Below the pieces are notes generated by a model, which did not search any database, had not been told where the DNA came from, and saw only the letters and a list, made by a program, of their open reading frames with translations. Below are positions 17,080-25,118 of a stretch of 64,000 nucleotides of DNA, one piece after another. Where the stretch lies: positions 310,001-374,000 of the forward strand of contig CAWBUD010000002.1 in NCBI GenBank assembly GCA_963791945.1, written 5' to 3'. The position numbers and the translations under genes are program-made. The stretch comes from PALSA-1003 sp963791945. Lineage in GTDB: Bacteria; Pseudomonadota; Gammaproteobacteria; Burkholderiales; Casimicrobiaceae. Position 1 is the first letter of the stretch; each line of letters starts with the position of its first letter.

Positions 17080-17862
17080 TTAGCGAGCCAACACGATGCC
17101 CTGGACGGCGCTGAAGATGCCCGGGGCCGACGCGATGACCGGACCGCCGGCGGCGATGCCGGCCGGGCCGGGGTAAGGATGCAGCCGCCCGCCAGCTTCC
17201 TCGACGATGAGCAGCCCGGCGGAGGCGTCCCAGGGATGCATGTGCGGCTCGACGAAAGCGTCGAAGCGGCCTGCCGCCACGTGGGCGAGCATAAGCGCGC
17301 CCGCGCCCATGTCCTTGACCGCGGCGCCGGCTTCGTGCAGCCGGCGCTTGAGCGCGAGATGCTCCTCGAGGCTGTGACGCGGCACGTACCCTGCGCACAC
17401 GAGCGCATGATCGAGTCGATCGCGCGGCGAGACGTGCAGCCGGACGTCGTCGCACCAGGCGCCTTCGCCTTTCGCGGCCCAGAACAGCTCGTCGAGCGAC
17501 GGGTCGTAGATGACGCCCAGCCGGCGCTCGCCGCCGACGATGAACCCGATCGAGATGCACCAGTAGCGCACGCCGTGCACAAAATTCACCGTGCCGTCGA
17601 TCGGGTCGATCACCCACAGATTACGCCCGATCCCCCCGCCGCGCTCCTCGGCGAGCAGCGCTTCGCCGGGGAATTTCGCGCTCAGCCGCTCCGTGATCAA
17701 CGCTTCGACCGCGTGATCGGCGTCGCTCACGAAATCCTGGGGGCCCTTGGCCTCCGCGACGAAATCGATCTCGCGGCGGAAGTAGCGCCACGCCAGTGCG
17801 CCGGCCTCCAGCGCAAGCGATCGCACGAAGCGGACACGCTCGGCCAGGTCGTCCGTGCTCAT
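17080..17862 (-). CDS. Inositol monophosphatase family protein
   Basis: 260 residues from the ATG at 17862. Metal-binding motifs of the family are present: AEERGG, WVIDPIDGTVNFVHG and HPWDASAGLLIVEEAGG. Members dephosphorylate inositol-1-phosphate or related small phosphates (SuhB, CysQ, histidinol phosphatase), and the motifs alone do not settle which. The protein is typical in length. Its start is divergent from the TlpA-like gene with a 192-bp gap between. A second inositol-phosphatase-like paralogue is not visible in the window. Confidence 0.9.
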   Translation of the reverse strand: MSTDDLAERVRFVRSLALEAGALAWRYFRREIDFVAEAKGPQDFVSDADHAVEALITERLSAKFPGEALLAEERGGGIGRNLWVIDPIDGTVNFVHGVRYWCISIGFIVGGERRLGVIYDPSLDELFWAAKGEGAWCDDVRLHVSPRDRLDHALVCAGYVPRHSLEEHLALKRRLHEAGAAVKDMGAGALMLAHVAAGRFDAFVEPHMHPWDASAGLLIVEEAGGRLHPYPGPAGIAAGGPVIASAPGIFSAVQGIVLAR

Positions 17863-18054
17863 TCGCTTGCAGCCCCAACTGCGCGGCGCTCGCCGCTCCG
17901 GCAAGATTTTACGCCGCCGCCGTCCGCGGTCGAGACGGGTCGGAAGATGCCACTTCCCGGAAGGGACGATCGTGCTGCGGCGATGATGCGCCCGAGGGCG
18001 CCATGCGCTGCAGGCTGCGGAATAGGCGCGCCGTCGGATATGTTGGCGGAGCGC

Positions 18055-18570
18055 ATGGGAGCCTCGAGCGTCCGATGGAGCGTGAGCGCGCTTGCCGCCG
18101 TCGGCGCAATCGCTGCGGCAACGAGCGCCTGGCCGCTCGGTCGTGGAGAGCCGGCACCCGGATGTACCGCGCCGCTGCTTGGCGGTGGCCGCGCCATCAG
18201 CGTCGCGGACTATCGCGGCAAGGTGGTCTATCTCGATTTCTGGGCCTCGTGGTGCGGCCCCTGCCGGGAGTCGTTTCCGTTCATGAACGAACTGCAGCGC
18301 GATCTTGCGGGCAAGGGGCTGGAAGTCGTCGCCATCAGCGTGGACAAGACCGAAGACGACGCGCGGCGCTTCGTTGCGCGCCATCCGGCTCAATTCGCGC
18401 TGGCGCTCGACACGGCGGCCGCCTGCCCCGCCGCGTATCAGCTCCCCGGCATGCCGACGTCCTTCCTCATCGATCGCGAGGGCATCATCCGCGCCGTGCA
18501 CGCCGGGTTCCGCTCGAGCGACGCGGCGGAGATCCACAGGCAGGTCCTCGAAGCGCTCGACCGCCCCTAA
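18055..18570 (+). CDS. TlpA-family thioredoxin-like thiol-disulfide protein
   Basis: 171 residues, exported: an N-terminal hydrophobic segment (SVSALAAVGAIAAATSAW) followed by a thioredoxin fold. The active site is WASWCGPCRESFPF (Cys67, Cys70), and the cis-Pro loop is GMPTSFLIDREG. The closest grouping is periplasmic TlpA/ResA-type reductases. It is the first gene of a close-packed set with a DUF4266 lipoprotein, a DUF3570 barrel and ApbE, so its likely client is the Cys-tailed DUF4266 protein next door. An in-frame ATG at 18040 is an alternative start. Confidence 0.85.
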   Translation: MGASSVRWSVSALAAVGAIAAATSAWPLGRGEPAPGCTAPLLGGGRAISVADYRGKVVYLDFWASWCGPCRESFPFMNELQRDLAGKGLEVVAISVDKTEDDARRFVARHPAQFALALDTAAACPAAYQLPGMPTSFLIDREGIIRAVHAGFRSSDAAEIHRQVLEALDRP

Positions 18571-18574
18571 AGCC

Positions 18575-18799
18575 ATGATCGCCACGCGACGATCGCTCAT
18601 CGGCGCACTGGTCGCCGCGCTGGTCGCCGGCGGCGGCTGCGCGACGGTGCAGCCATGGGAGCGCGGCACGCTCGCGAAACCCTCGATGGCGAGCGAGGAT
18701 CCGCCGCACGAAGCCGCCCAGAAGCTTCGGACCTACGACGCCAAGGAGGGCGGGGTCGCGGCGACCGGCGTCGGCGGAGGCGGATGTGGATGTAATTAG
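18575..18799 (+). CDS. DUF4266 small lipoprotein with C-terminal Gly/Cys tail
   Basis: 74 residues. The hydrophobic N-terminus (SLIGALVAALVAGGGC) looks like a lipoprotein signal although the residue at -3 is Gly, a weak lipobox. It is followed by the DUF4266 words ATVQPWERGTLAKPSM. The C-terminus is rich in Gly and ends GVGGGGCGCN, giving a C-x-C pair next to the last residue. It starts four bases after the TlpA-like gene and its end overlaps the DUF3570 start by 14 bp, so all are very likely one transcript. The function is unknown; the tail could bind metal or be a substrate for the neighbouring thiol-disulfide protein. Confidence 0.85.
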   Translation: MIATRRSLIGALVAALVAGGGCATVQPWERGTLAKPSMASEDPPHEAAQKLRTYDAKEGGVAATGVGGGGCGCN

Positions 18800-19919
18800 C
18801 ACCCGTCTCGCCGCATTGACCGCGGCCGCCATGGCGCTGCCGGGCGTCCACGCACGCGCAGAACCGCCGGCCGGGAATCCATGGCAGTTCGACGCGAGCC
18901 ACCTCGAATACAGCGAGAGCGGCAATCGCATGAACGTGCGCGTCAATCAGGCGAGTGCCGTCATTCCAGTGGGCGACGCGTTCCAGCTCAAGGCCAACGG
19001 CCTCCAGGACATCGTGAGCGGCGCCTCGCCACAGTTCAATGCGCCCGGTCCCGGCGGCAAGACGCAGCAGGTGCTGACGGGTGCCTCGGTGCGGGATCGC
19101 CGCAACGCCGGCGACATTGGCGCGACCGCCCTGTTCGGGGAAAGCGAGGTGACTCTCCGCCAGGGCTGGTCGAAAGAGAACGATTACAGGTCGACGTGGA
19201 CCAGCCTCGAGGGCCGCCACGACCTCAACAGGAAGAGTACGACGCTCGCGGCCGGCTTCGCATTCTCCGATGACGGGGTGTCGAATCACGATACGCCCAA
19301 CGATTTCCGCACACGCATCAAGCGCGACCTGTTCGTCGGCGTGACGCAGCTCGTCGACGAGCGCTCGCTGTTCGAGGTTTCGCTCGAATATTCGTACAGC
19401 ACCGGGTTCCTGTCCGATCCGTACAAGCTCGTGTTCGTGCAGACCGGAGGGTTGCTCTCCGATGCGCGCCCGGCCCGGCGACGCCAGGTCGCGGCCACCG
19501 CCAAGTACATCGCGTTCCTGCCCTCGATCGATTCGGCTCTGCACGTCACAGGCAGCCTTTCCACCGACAACTGGGGCATTCAGTCGGGAAGCGTCGAGGC
19601 GCAGCTGAAAAAAGAGTTGCCCGCCGAGTGGCTGGTCAACGCAGGGTTGCGCTACTACGCGCAGTCCAGCGCGGACTTCTATGCTCCGCTCTTTCAGGAT
19701 CAGCCTGGGGATGCGCACAGCAGCGACTATCGACTGGCAGGATTCGGGTCGATCGCGTGGCTCGCGGGCGTATCGAAGCAGCTCACGCCCAACTTCGCCA
19801 TCCAGTTGGCCGCCGAACGCAGCTATCGCCGCGTGGGCCTGCGCTGGGGCGGAAGCGGCATCGAAGCCGACGATTACATCTGGAGTCTGTACCTCGTGAC
19901 GCTGCAGGTGCGTTTCTAA
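18786..19919 (+). CDS. DUF3570 outer-membrane beta-barrel-like protein with a flavinylation-like motif
   Basis: 377 residues from a GTG that overlaps the DUF4266 gene. A signal peptide is followed by alternating amphipathic beta-strands and a C-terminal aromatic residue (LYLVTLQVRF), as expected for an outer-membrane barrel. Near residue 75 it reads D-I-V-S-G-A-S-P, and near residue 98 T-G-A-S. The first matches the D-x-x-[ST]-G-A-[TS] pattern to which ApbE enzymes attach FMN through a phosphoester bond. Because apbE is the next gene, covalent flavinylation of this protein is a reasonable hypothesis, not an observation. The strand pattern elsewhere (DLFVGVTQLVDERSLFEVSL, AQLKKELPAEWLVNAGLRYY) is porin-like. 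Confidence 0.85.
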   Translation: MDVISTRLAALTAAAMALPGVHARAEPPAGNPWQFDASHLEYSESGNRMNVRVNQASAVIPVGDAFQLKANGLQDIVSGASPQFNAPGPGGKTQQVLTGASVRDRRNAGDIGATALFGESEVTLRQGWSKENDYRSTWTSLEGRHDLNRKSTTLAAGFAFSDDGVSNHDTPNDFRTRIKRDLFVGVTQLVDERSLFEVSLEYSYSTGFLSDPYKLVFVQTGGLLSDARPARRRQVAATAKYIAFLPSIDSALHVTGSLSTDNWGIQSGSVEAQLKKELPAEWLVNAGLRYYAQSSADFYAPLFQDQPGDAHSSDYRLAGFGSIAWLAGVSKQLTPNFAIQLAAERSYRRVGLRWGGSGIEADDYIWSLYLVTLQVRF

Positions 19920-19942
19920 CGCGCGTCGATACGACTCCAGCG

Positions 19943-20896
19943 ATGCTCGATCTGTTTCGCTTCCCGTTCTCCGCAATGGGCTCGCGCTGCGAGGTGCGGC
20001 TGTATTCGTCCGACGAAGCCCGCGCGGCGGAGTGTGCCCGGAGCGCGATCGCCGATGTGCGCCGGCTGGACGCGAAATACTCCGGCTATCGCAGCGACAG
20101 CTTCGCGGCGGAGATCAATCGCGCGGCTGCCGCCGGCACGGCCATCGACGTCGACGCGGAAACCGCAACGCTGCTGGACTACGCGGCGACTTGCTTCGAG
20201 CAGAGCGAAGGGCTGTTCGACATCACCTCGGGGGCGCTGCGCGCTGCGTGGGATCTTGACCGCCCTAGGCTGCCGGAGCCGGAGGTGCTCCGCGCGCTGC
20301 TTGCGCGCGTCGGGTGGGACAAGATCGGGTGGCGCCGGCCTGCGCTCGCGTTCGGCGTCGCGGGTATGGAGCTCGACTTCGGCGGCATCGTCAAGGAATA
20401 CGCGACCGACCGTGCCACCGTGATCTGCACGGAAGCGGGTTTTCGGCACGGCCTCATCGATCTGGGCGGCGACATCCGGATCATCGGTCCGCATCCCGAC
20501 GGTGCGGCATGGATCGTCGGCATCCAGCATCCGCGACATCCCGGCGAATTGATGGCGAGCATCGACCTTCCGCGCGGCGCCGTGGCGACGAGCGGCGACT
20601 ACGAGCGCTTCATCGAGGTCGACGGCCGGCGATACGGACACATCATCTCGCCGCGGACCGGAATGCCGGTCCGGGCGCTCGCGTCCGTTTCGGCCATTGC
20701 CGACGAGTGCGTCGTGGCCGGCAGCGCCACGACGATCGCCATGCTGATGGAAGCGCAGGGTCCGGCCTGGCTTGCCGAGGTCGGTCTGCCGCATGTCTTC
20801 ATGGATCACGATCTGCGCATCGGCGGGACACTCGGGCCAGCCGTCGCGGCGTTGGAGGCCAGGTTCGAGGTGACCGCGGCCGCGGCGCAGGGTTGA
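19943..20896 (+). CDS. apbE: FAD:protein FMN transferase (ApbE)
   Basis: 317 residues. ApbE transfers FMN from FAD to a Ser/Thr of exported target proteins. Family words present: AMGSRCEVRL at the N-terminus, LDAKYSGYRSDS, FDITSGALRAAWDL, ELDFGGIVKEYATD, LIDLGGDIRIIG and VATSGDYERFIEVDGRRYGHIISPRTG, which contains the Mg/FAD-binding core. No strong signal peptide is seen, so where it acts is uncertain. The gene begins 23 bp after DUF3570. No Nqr/Rnf genes, the classical targets, occur in the window, which supports a target inside this cluster. Confidence 0.93.
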   Translation: MLDLFRFPFSAMGSRCEVRLYSSDEARAAECARSAIADVRRLDAKYSGYRSDSFAAEINRAAAAGTAIDVDAETATLLDYAATCFEQSEGLFDITSGALRAAWDLDRPRLPEPEVLRALLARVGWDKIGWRRPALAFGVAGMELDFGGIVKEYATDRATVICTEAGFRHGLIDLGGDIRIIGPHPDGAAWIVGIQHPRHPGELMASIDLPRGAVATSGDYERFIEVDGRRYGHIISPRTGMPVRALASVSAIADECVVAGSATTIAMLMEAQGPAWLAEVGLPHVFMDHDLRIGGTLGPAVAALEARFEVTAAAAQG

Positions 20897-20906
20897 TCTG
20901 GCTCAA
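20893..20906 (+). promoter_or_regulatory. FNR/ANR-like box upstream of hemN
   Basis: TTGAT-CTGG-CTCAA matches the consensus TTGAT-N4-ATCAA at 9 of 10 positions. It overlaps the apbE stop codon and lies about 35 bp before the hemN ATG. hemN genes are classical FNR/ANR targets. The spacing leaves little room for a 5' leader, which lowers confidence. Confidence 0.45.
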
Positions 20907-20940
20907 GGTTGCGCCGCCGCCGGGCTGGCAGCATGAGGCC

Positions 20941-22353
20941 ATGACGCCACCTCTGACGACGGCCGCCCTCGAGGGTCTCGCCTTCGATGGCGACCTGGTG
21001 CGGAAGTACGACGGCTTCGGTCCGCGTTACACCTCGTATCCGACGGCCGATCGCTTCACCGACGCCTTCGGTCCGAGCGAGCTCGCGGCCGCTCTCACCG
21101 CGCGGCGCGATGCGCCGGGCGCACCGCAACCGCTGTCGCTCTACGTGCATCTGCCGTTCTGCAATACGATCTGCTACTACTGCGCTTGCAACAAGGTCAT
21201 CACCAAGGACCACGGCCGCTCCGCGAAGTACATCCGATACCTGGGCCGGGAGATCGGCATCGTCGCCGGACTTCTCGACGACCCCGGGCCGGTGCGTCAG
21301 CTGCACTGGGGCGGCGGCACGCCGACTTTCCTTTCGACCGAAGAAATGACGGAGCTCACGCGGCTGCTGCGCGAGCACTTCCGATTTGACTCCGACGCCG
21401 AGTGCTCGATCGAGATCGACCCGCGCAAAGTGACGACCGACACCGTGGCGCTGCTGGCTACGCTCGGCTTCAACCGGATGAGCCTCGGCGTTCAGGATTT
21501 CGATCCGGCGGTCCAGGAGGCGGTCAACCGCATCCAGAGCGAAGAGGAAACGCGTCGCGTGTTCGACGCGGCCCGCGCCCGCGGCTTCCGCTCGATCAAC
21601 GTCGATCTCATCTACGGCCTGCCGCGGCAGACGGTGGCGAGCTTCGGCGTCACGCTGGACAAGATCGTGGCGATGGCGCCGGATCGCGTGGCGCTCTACA
21701 GCTATGCCCACGTGCCGCATCTGTTCAAGCCGCAGCGCCGCATCGCGGAGAGCGAGCTGCCGCATCCGGAAGTCAAGCTCGCGATCCTGGAACAGGCGAT
21801 CGACCGCCTCACGGCCGCAGGCTACGTCTACATCGGCATGGATCATTTCGCTTTGGCCCAGGACGAGCTCGCTCTGGCCCAGCGCGAGGGGAGCCTGCAA
21901 CGCAACTTCCAGGGATACTCGACGCATCGCGATTGCGATTTGCTCGCGTTCGGCATTTCCGCGATCGGCAAGGTGGGCTCGATCTACAGCCAGAACGTGC
22001 GCACCCTCGATGAGTACTACGAGCGGCTCGATCGCGGCGTGCTGCCGTGCTTTCGCGGCCACCAGCTCAGCGCCGACGATCTCCTGCGGCGGGAAGTGAT
22101 CGGGACGCTGATGTGCGGCTCGCCGCTGGACTTCGCCGGCGTCGCCGCCCGGCACGGCATCTCGTTCCGCGATTATTTCGCCCCCGAGCTCGACGCGCTC
22201 GGACCGCTCGCCGCCGACGGGCTGGTCGAGGTCGACGCCGAGGCGATTGCGATTACGGCCCGCGGCCGCCTTCTGATGCGCACCGTGGCGATGGTGTTCG
22301 ACCGCCACTTGCGCGAGCAGCGCGAGGGAGCCCGGTATTCGCGCGTGATCTGA
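20941..22353 (+). CDS. hemN: Oxygen-independent coproporphyrinogen III oxidase (radical SAM)
   Basis: 470 residues. HemN converts coproporphyrinogen III to protoporphyrinogen IX without oxygen using S-adenosylmethionine and a [4Fe-4S] cluster. The N-terminus has RKYDGFGPRYTSYPTAD, and the cluster motif is C74-x3-C78-x2-C81 in CNTICYYCAC. The SAM-binding WGGGTPTFL, the NRMSLGVQDFD segment and the GMDHFAL loop all match HemN rather than HemW. The start is the ATG at 20941; other ATGs nearby are out of frame. An FNR-like box precedes it, consistent with expression under low oxygen. Confidence 0.95.
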   Translation: MTPPLTTAALEGLAFDGDLVRKYDGFGPRYTSYPTADRFTDAFGPSELAAALTARRDAPGAPQPLSLYVHLPFCNTICYYCACNKVITKDHGRSAKYIRYLGREIGIVAGLLDDPGPVRQLHWGGGTPTFLSTEEMTELTRLLREHFRFDSDAECSIEIDPRKVTTDTVALLATLGFNRMSLGVQDFDPAVQEAVNRIQSEEETRRVFDAARARGFRSINVDLIYGLPRQTVASFGVTLDKIVAMAPDRVALYSYAHVPHLFKPQRRIAESELPHPEVKLAILEQAIDRLTAAGYVYIGMDHFALAQDELALAQREGSLQRNFQGYSTHRDCDLLAFGISAIGKVGSIYSQNVRTLDEYYERLDRGVLPCFRGHQLSADDLLRREVIGTLMCGSPLDFAGVAARHGISFRDYFAPELDALGPLAADGLVEVDAEAIAITARGRLLMRTVAMVFDRHLREQREGARYSRVI

Positions 22354-22412
22354 AAGGTCGCCCGCGCGGTTTCGTCCGAGCGCGCTTGCCTCGCGGTATC
22401 ATTGTTGGCGCC

Positions 22413-23312
22413 ATGCTGCGCCTCGGCGTCGACCTCGGCGGGACCAAGATCGAGATCATCGCACTCGCCGACGATGGCCGCGAGCTGCTGCGACGGCGCG
22501 TCGCCACGCCGAAGGAAGACTACGAGGCGACGCTCGCGGCGATTGCAACGCTCGTGCGCGAAGCCGAAGCAGAGCTCGGCGCGACCGGCTCAGTTGGCGT
22601 GGGCACTCCCGGCTCGATCTCGCGCGCGACCGGCCTGTTGCGCGGCTCGAATTCGCTCTGCCTCAATGGCAAGCCGATCGCGAGCGACCTGGCTCGGCGC
22701 CTGGGCCGCGAGGTCCGCGTCACCAACGATGCGAACTGCTTCGCGCTCTCGGAGGCCGTCGACGGATCGGGCGCCGGCGCGGAAGTGGTGTTCGGCGTGA
22801 TTCTCGGCACCGGCGTTGGCGCGGGTATCGTGGTCCGTGGCGGCGTTCTGATCGGCCCGAACGCGATCGCAGGCGAGTGGGGACACAATCCGCTGCCGTG
22901 GCCGCGCGAGGGCGAATGGCCGGGGCCGCCATGCTTCTGCGGGCGCACCGGCTGCATCGAGCTGTTCCTGTCGGGGCCGGGGCTCGAGCGCGAGCATCTG
23001 CGTGCCAGCGGCGAGTCGCTCACGTCCCACGAGATCGCGGCGCGCGCGTCGATCGGCGACGCGGCTTGCGCGACGACCGTCGCGACTTACGAGGAGCGGC
23101 TCGCGCGCTCGCTCGCGCACGTCATCAACATCCTCGATCCGGACGTGATCGTGCTGGGGGGCGGCATGTCGAATGTCGAGCGCCTCTACGTCAACGTGCC
23201 GCGGTTGTGGCCGCCGTGGGTGTTCTCCGATCGCGTCGACACGCGGCTGGTGCGCCATCGCCATGGCGACTCGAGCGGCGTGCGCGGCGCGGCGTGGCTA
23301 GGTGGTCTGTAG
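22413..23312 (+). CDS. ROK-family sugar kinase (fructokinase/glucokinase type)
   Basis: 299 residues. The ATP-binding DLGGTKIEI, the substrate loop NDANCFALSEA, GVILGTGVGAGIV, and the zinc-binding GEWGHNPLPW ... CFCGRTGCIELFLSG (H and C-x-C-x4-C) are all present. The zinc motif with CIELFLSGPG is most like Mak-type fructokinase. Phosphorylates a hexose in the cytoplasm; the specific sugar is not settled. The TAG stop (23310-23312) is formed by the first bases of a CCCGGG-type repeat. Confidence 0.9.
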   Translation: MLRLGVDLGGTKIEIIALADDGRELLRRRVATPKEDYEATLAAIATLVREAEAELGATGSVGVGTPGSISRATGLLRGSNSLCLNGKPIASDLARRLGREVRVTNDANCFALSEAVDGSGAGAEVVFGVILGTGVGAGIVVRGGVLIGPNAIAGEWGHNPLPWPREGEWPGPPCFCGRTGCIELFLSGPGLEREHLRASGESLTSHEIAARASIGDAACATTVATYEERLARSLAHVINILDPDVIVLGGGMSNVERLYVNVPRLWPPWVFSDRVDTRLVRHRHGDSSGVRGAAWLGGL

Positions 23313-23388
23313 CCCGGGCTGAGCGCAGCGATGCCCGGGTGGTTCGGAATCCACGATCAGGTCCTGGGATTCGCTCTCGCTCACCACG
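23310..23388. repeat. CCCGGG-family inverted repeat pair between convergent genes
   Basis: TAGCCCGGGCTGAGCGCAGCG followed by ATGCCCGGG (23310-23339) forms a hairpin with 6-bp CCCGGG arms. A second, inverted and decayed copy (CCTGGGATTCGCTCTCGCTCA) lies at about 23364-23384. The pair lies between the ROK kinase (plus) and ETF-QO (minus), where it would serve as a bidirectional terminator. The left border provides the TAG stop of the kinase. Confidence 0.75.
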
Positions 23389-23390
23389 AG

Positions 23391-25043
23391 CTACATGTCG
23401 GCGTAATTCGGCCCGCCGCCGCCTTCGGGGGTGACCCAGCGGATGTTCTGGAGGGGATCCTTGATATCGCAGGTCTTGCAGTGGACGCAATTCTGGGCGT
23501 TGATCTGCAGGCGCTTCGCCGCCTTGCCTGACGCCGCGTCATCGACGAACTCGTACACGCCCGCGGGACAGTAGCGTTCCTCGGGGCCGTCGTAGCGCGC
23601 GAGGTTCACGCTGACGGCGAGCGCAGGGTCGCGAAGCTTCAGATGCACCGGCTGGTCCTCTTCGTGGTTGGTGTTGGACAGGAACACCGAGGAGAGCTTG
23701 TCGAAGGTGAGCACGCCATCGTACTTCGGGTACTCGAAGGCCGGCGTTTCGCTCGAAGGCTTAAGCGACGCGTGATCCGGTCCTTTGTGCCGCAGCGTCC
23801 AGGGAACGAGCGCGCCCAAGCCCAGATCGTTGAGCCACATGTGAAGCGCCGCCGTGCAGCGTGCCGAGCCACAGGCCCCACTTCAGCCCCGGCTTCACGT
23901 TGCGCACCTTGTACAAGTCCTCGTGACGACCAAGATTGCGCGGAATGCTTCCGGGTACGCGGTGAGCTCGTCACCTGCGCGCCCCGCCGACAGCGCGGCG
24001 AACGCCGCTTCGGCGGCCAGCATTCCGGTCTTCATCGCGTTGTGCGAGCCCTTGATGCGCGGCAGGTTGACGAAACCCGCCGAGCAGCCGATGAGCGCCC
24101 CGCCGGGGAAGGCGAGCTTCGGAATCGACTGCAACCCGCCTTCGTTGATCGCGCGCGCGCCGTAGCCGACGCGCTTGCCGCCTTCGAGCACGCCGCGCAC
24201 GGCGGGATGGGTCTTGAAGCGCTGGAATTCGTCGTACGGCGACAGATGCGGGTTCTCGTAATCGAGATGGACGACGAATCCGATCGACACCAGGTTCTCA
24301 CCGAAGTGGTAGATGAACGAGCCGCCGCCCGTGCGCGCATCGAGCGGCCAGCCCTGCGTGTGGATCACCAGCCCGCGCCGATGCTTGTCGGGCGCAACCT
24401 GCCACAGCTCCTTCACTCCGATGCCGTATTTCTGCGGATCGACGCCGTCGCGCAGATTGAACCGCGCCATCAGCTCCTGGGAGAGCGACCCGCGGCAGCC
24501 CTCCGCGAACAGGGTGTACTTGGCGACGAGCTCCATGCCCGGCTGATACTCGGGCTTGTGCGTGCCGTCCCTGGCGACGCCTTGATCGCCGGTCGCCACG
24601 CCGCGAACCGCGCCGCGCTCGTCGTAAAGAACTTCGGCTGCCGGGAATCCGGGATAGATCTCGACACCCATCGCTTCGGCCACCTTGCCGAGCCAGCGGC
24701 AGACGTTGCCGAGGCTCGCGATGTAACTGCCATGATTGTTCATCAGCGGCGGCAGCATCCAGGCCGGGATCCGGTACGCCCGGTCGGCGGCGAGCAGGAG
24801 GAAGCGATCGTCCGTGACCGGCGTGTCGAGCGGCGCGCCGCGGGCCTGCCAGTCGGGGAGGAGCTCGTTCAGCGCGCGCGGGTCGATGACCGCGCCGGAA
24901 AGGATGTGTGCGCCGATTTCCGATCCTTTCTCCAGCACGCAAACACCGATCTCGCGCTCCGATCCGGCGGCGAGCTGCTTCAACCGGATCGCCGCCGCAA
25001 GACCCGACGGTCCGCCGCCGACGATCACGACATCGTATTGCAT
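23391..25043 (-). pseudogene. Electron-transfer flavoprotein:ubiquinone oxidoreductase, frame disrupted by two compensating indels
   Basis: Full-length ETF-QO content, about 550 codons from the ATG at 25043. It has the FAD motif VVIVGGGPSGLAAAIRLKQL, KGSEIGAHILSGAVIDPRAL, the quinone-side region VKELWQVAPDKHRRG, and the C-terminal [4Fe-4S] domain CVHCKTCDIKDPLQNIRWV. Between about 23840 and 23935 the reading frame slips: after AYPEAFRA the frame runs to a TGA at 23895-23897. The conserved HEDLYKVRNVKPGLKWGLW is readable only in another frame, and the original frame resumes at HMWLNDLG. The two changes sum to a multiple of three, so the ends share one frame. Either assembly errors or a real lesion explain this. 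ETF-QO passes ETF electrons to quinone and would serve etfAB in this window. Divergent from the thioesterase gene. Confidence 0.85.
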
Positions 25044-25088
25044 CGCTTCGCGTGGCACGGATCCTCCGGCGTCCTGATGGCGAGAGCC

Positions 25089-25096
25089 ATTATAAT
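25089..25096. promoter_or_regulatory. Shared -10-like element in the ETF-QO / thioesterase divergent promoter
   Basis: ATTATAAT reads as TATAAT on both strands (25091-25096 plus, 25094-25089 minus). It sits centrally in the 75-bp gap between the divergent starts at 25043 and 25119. No consensus -35 is seen on either side (both sides have GGCGTC at a 17-bp spacing), so the assignment is tentative. Confidence 0.4.
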
Positions 25097-25118
25097 TGGC
25101 TCGCCCGCCGGGACGCCC

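Noticed and set aside
23391..23840. Separate 149-codon gene for the ETF-QO C-terminal domain
   Set aside because: It shares the frame of the upstream part and continues the family alignment; two indels in between explain the split better than an independent gene.
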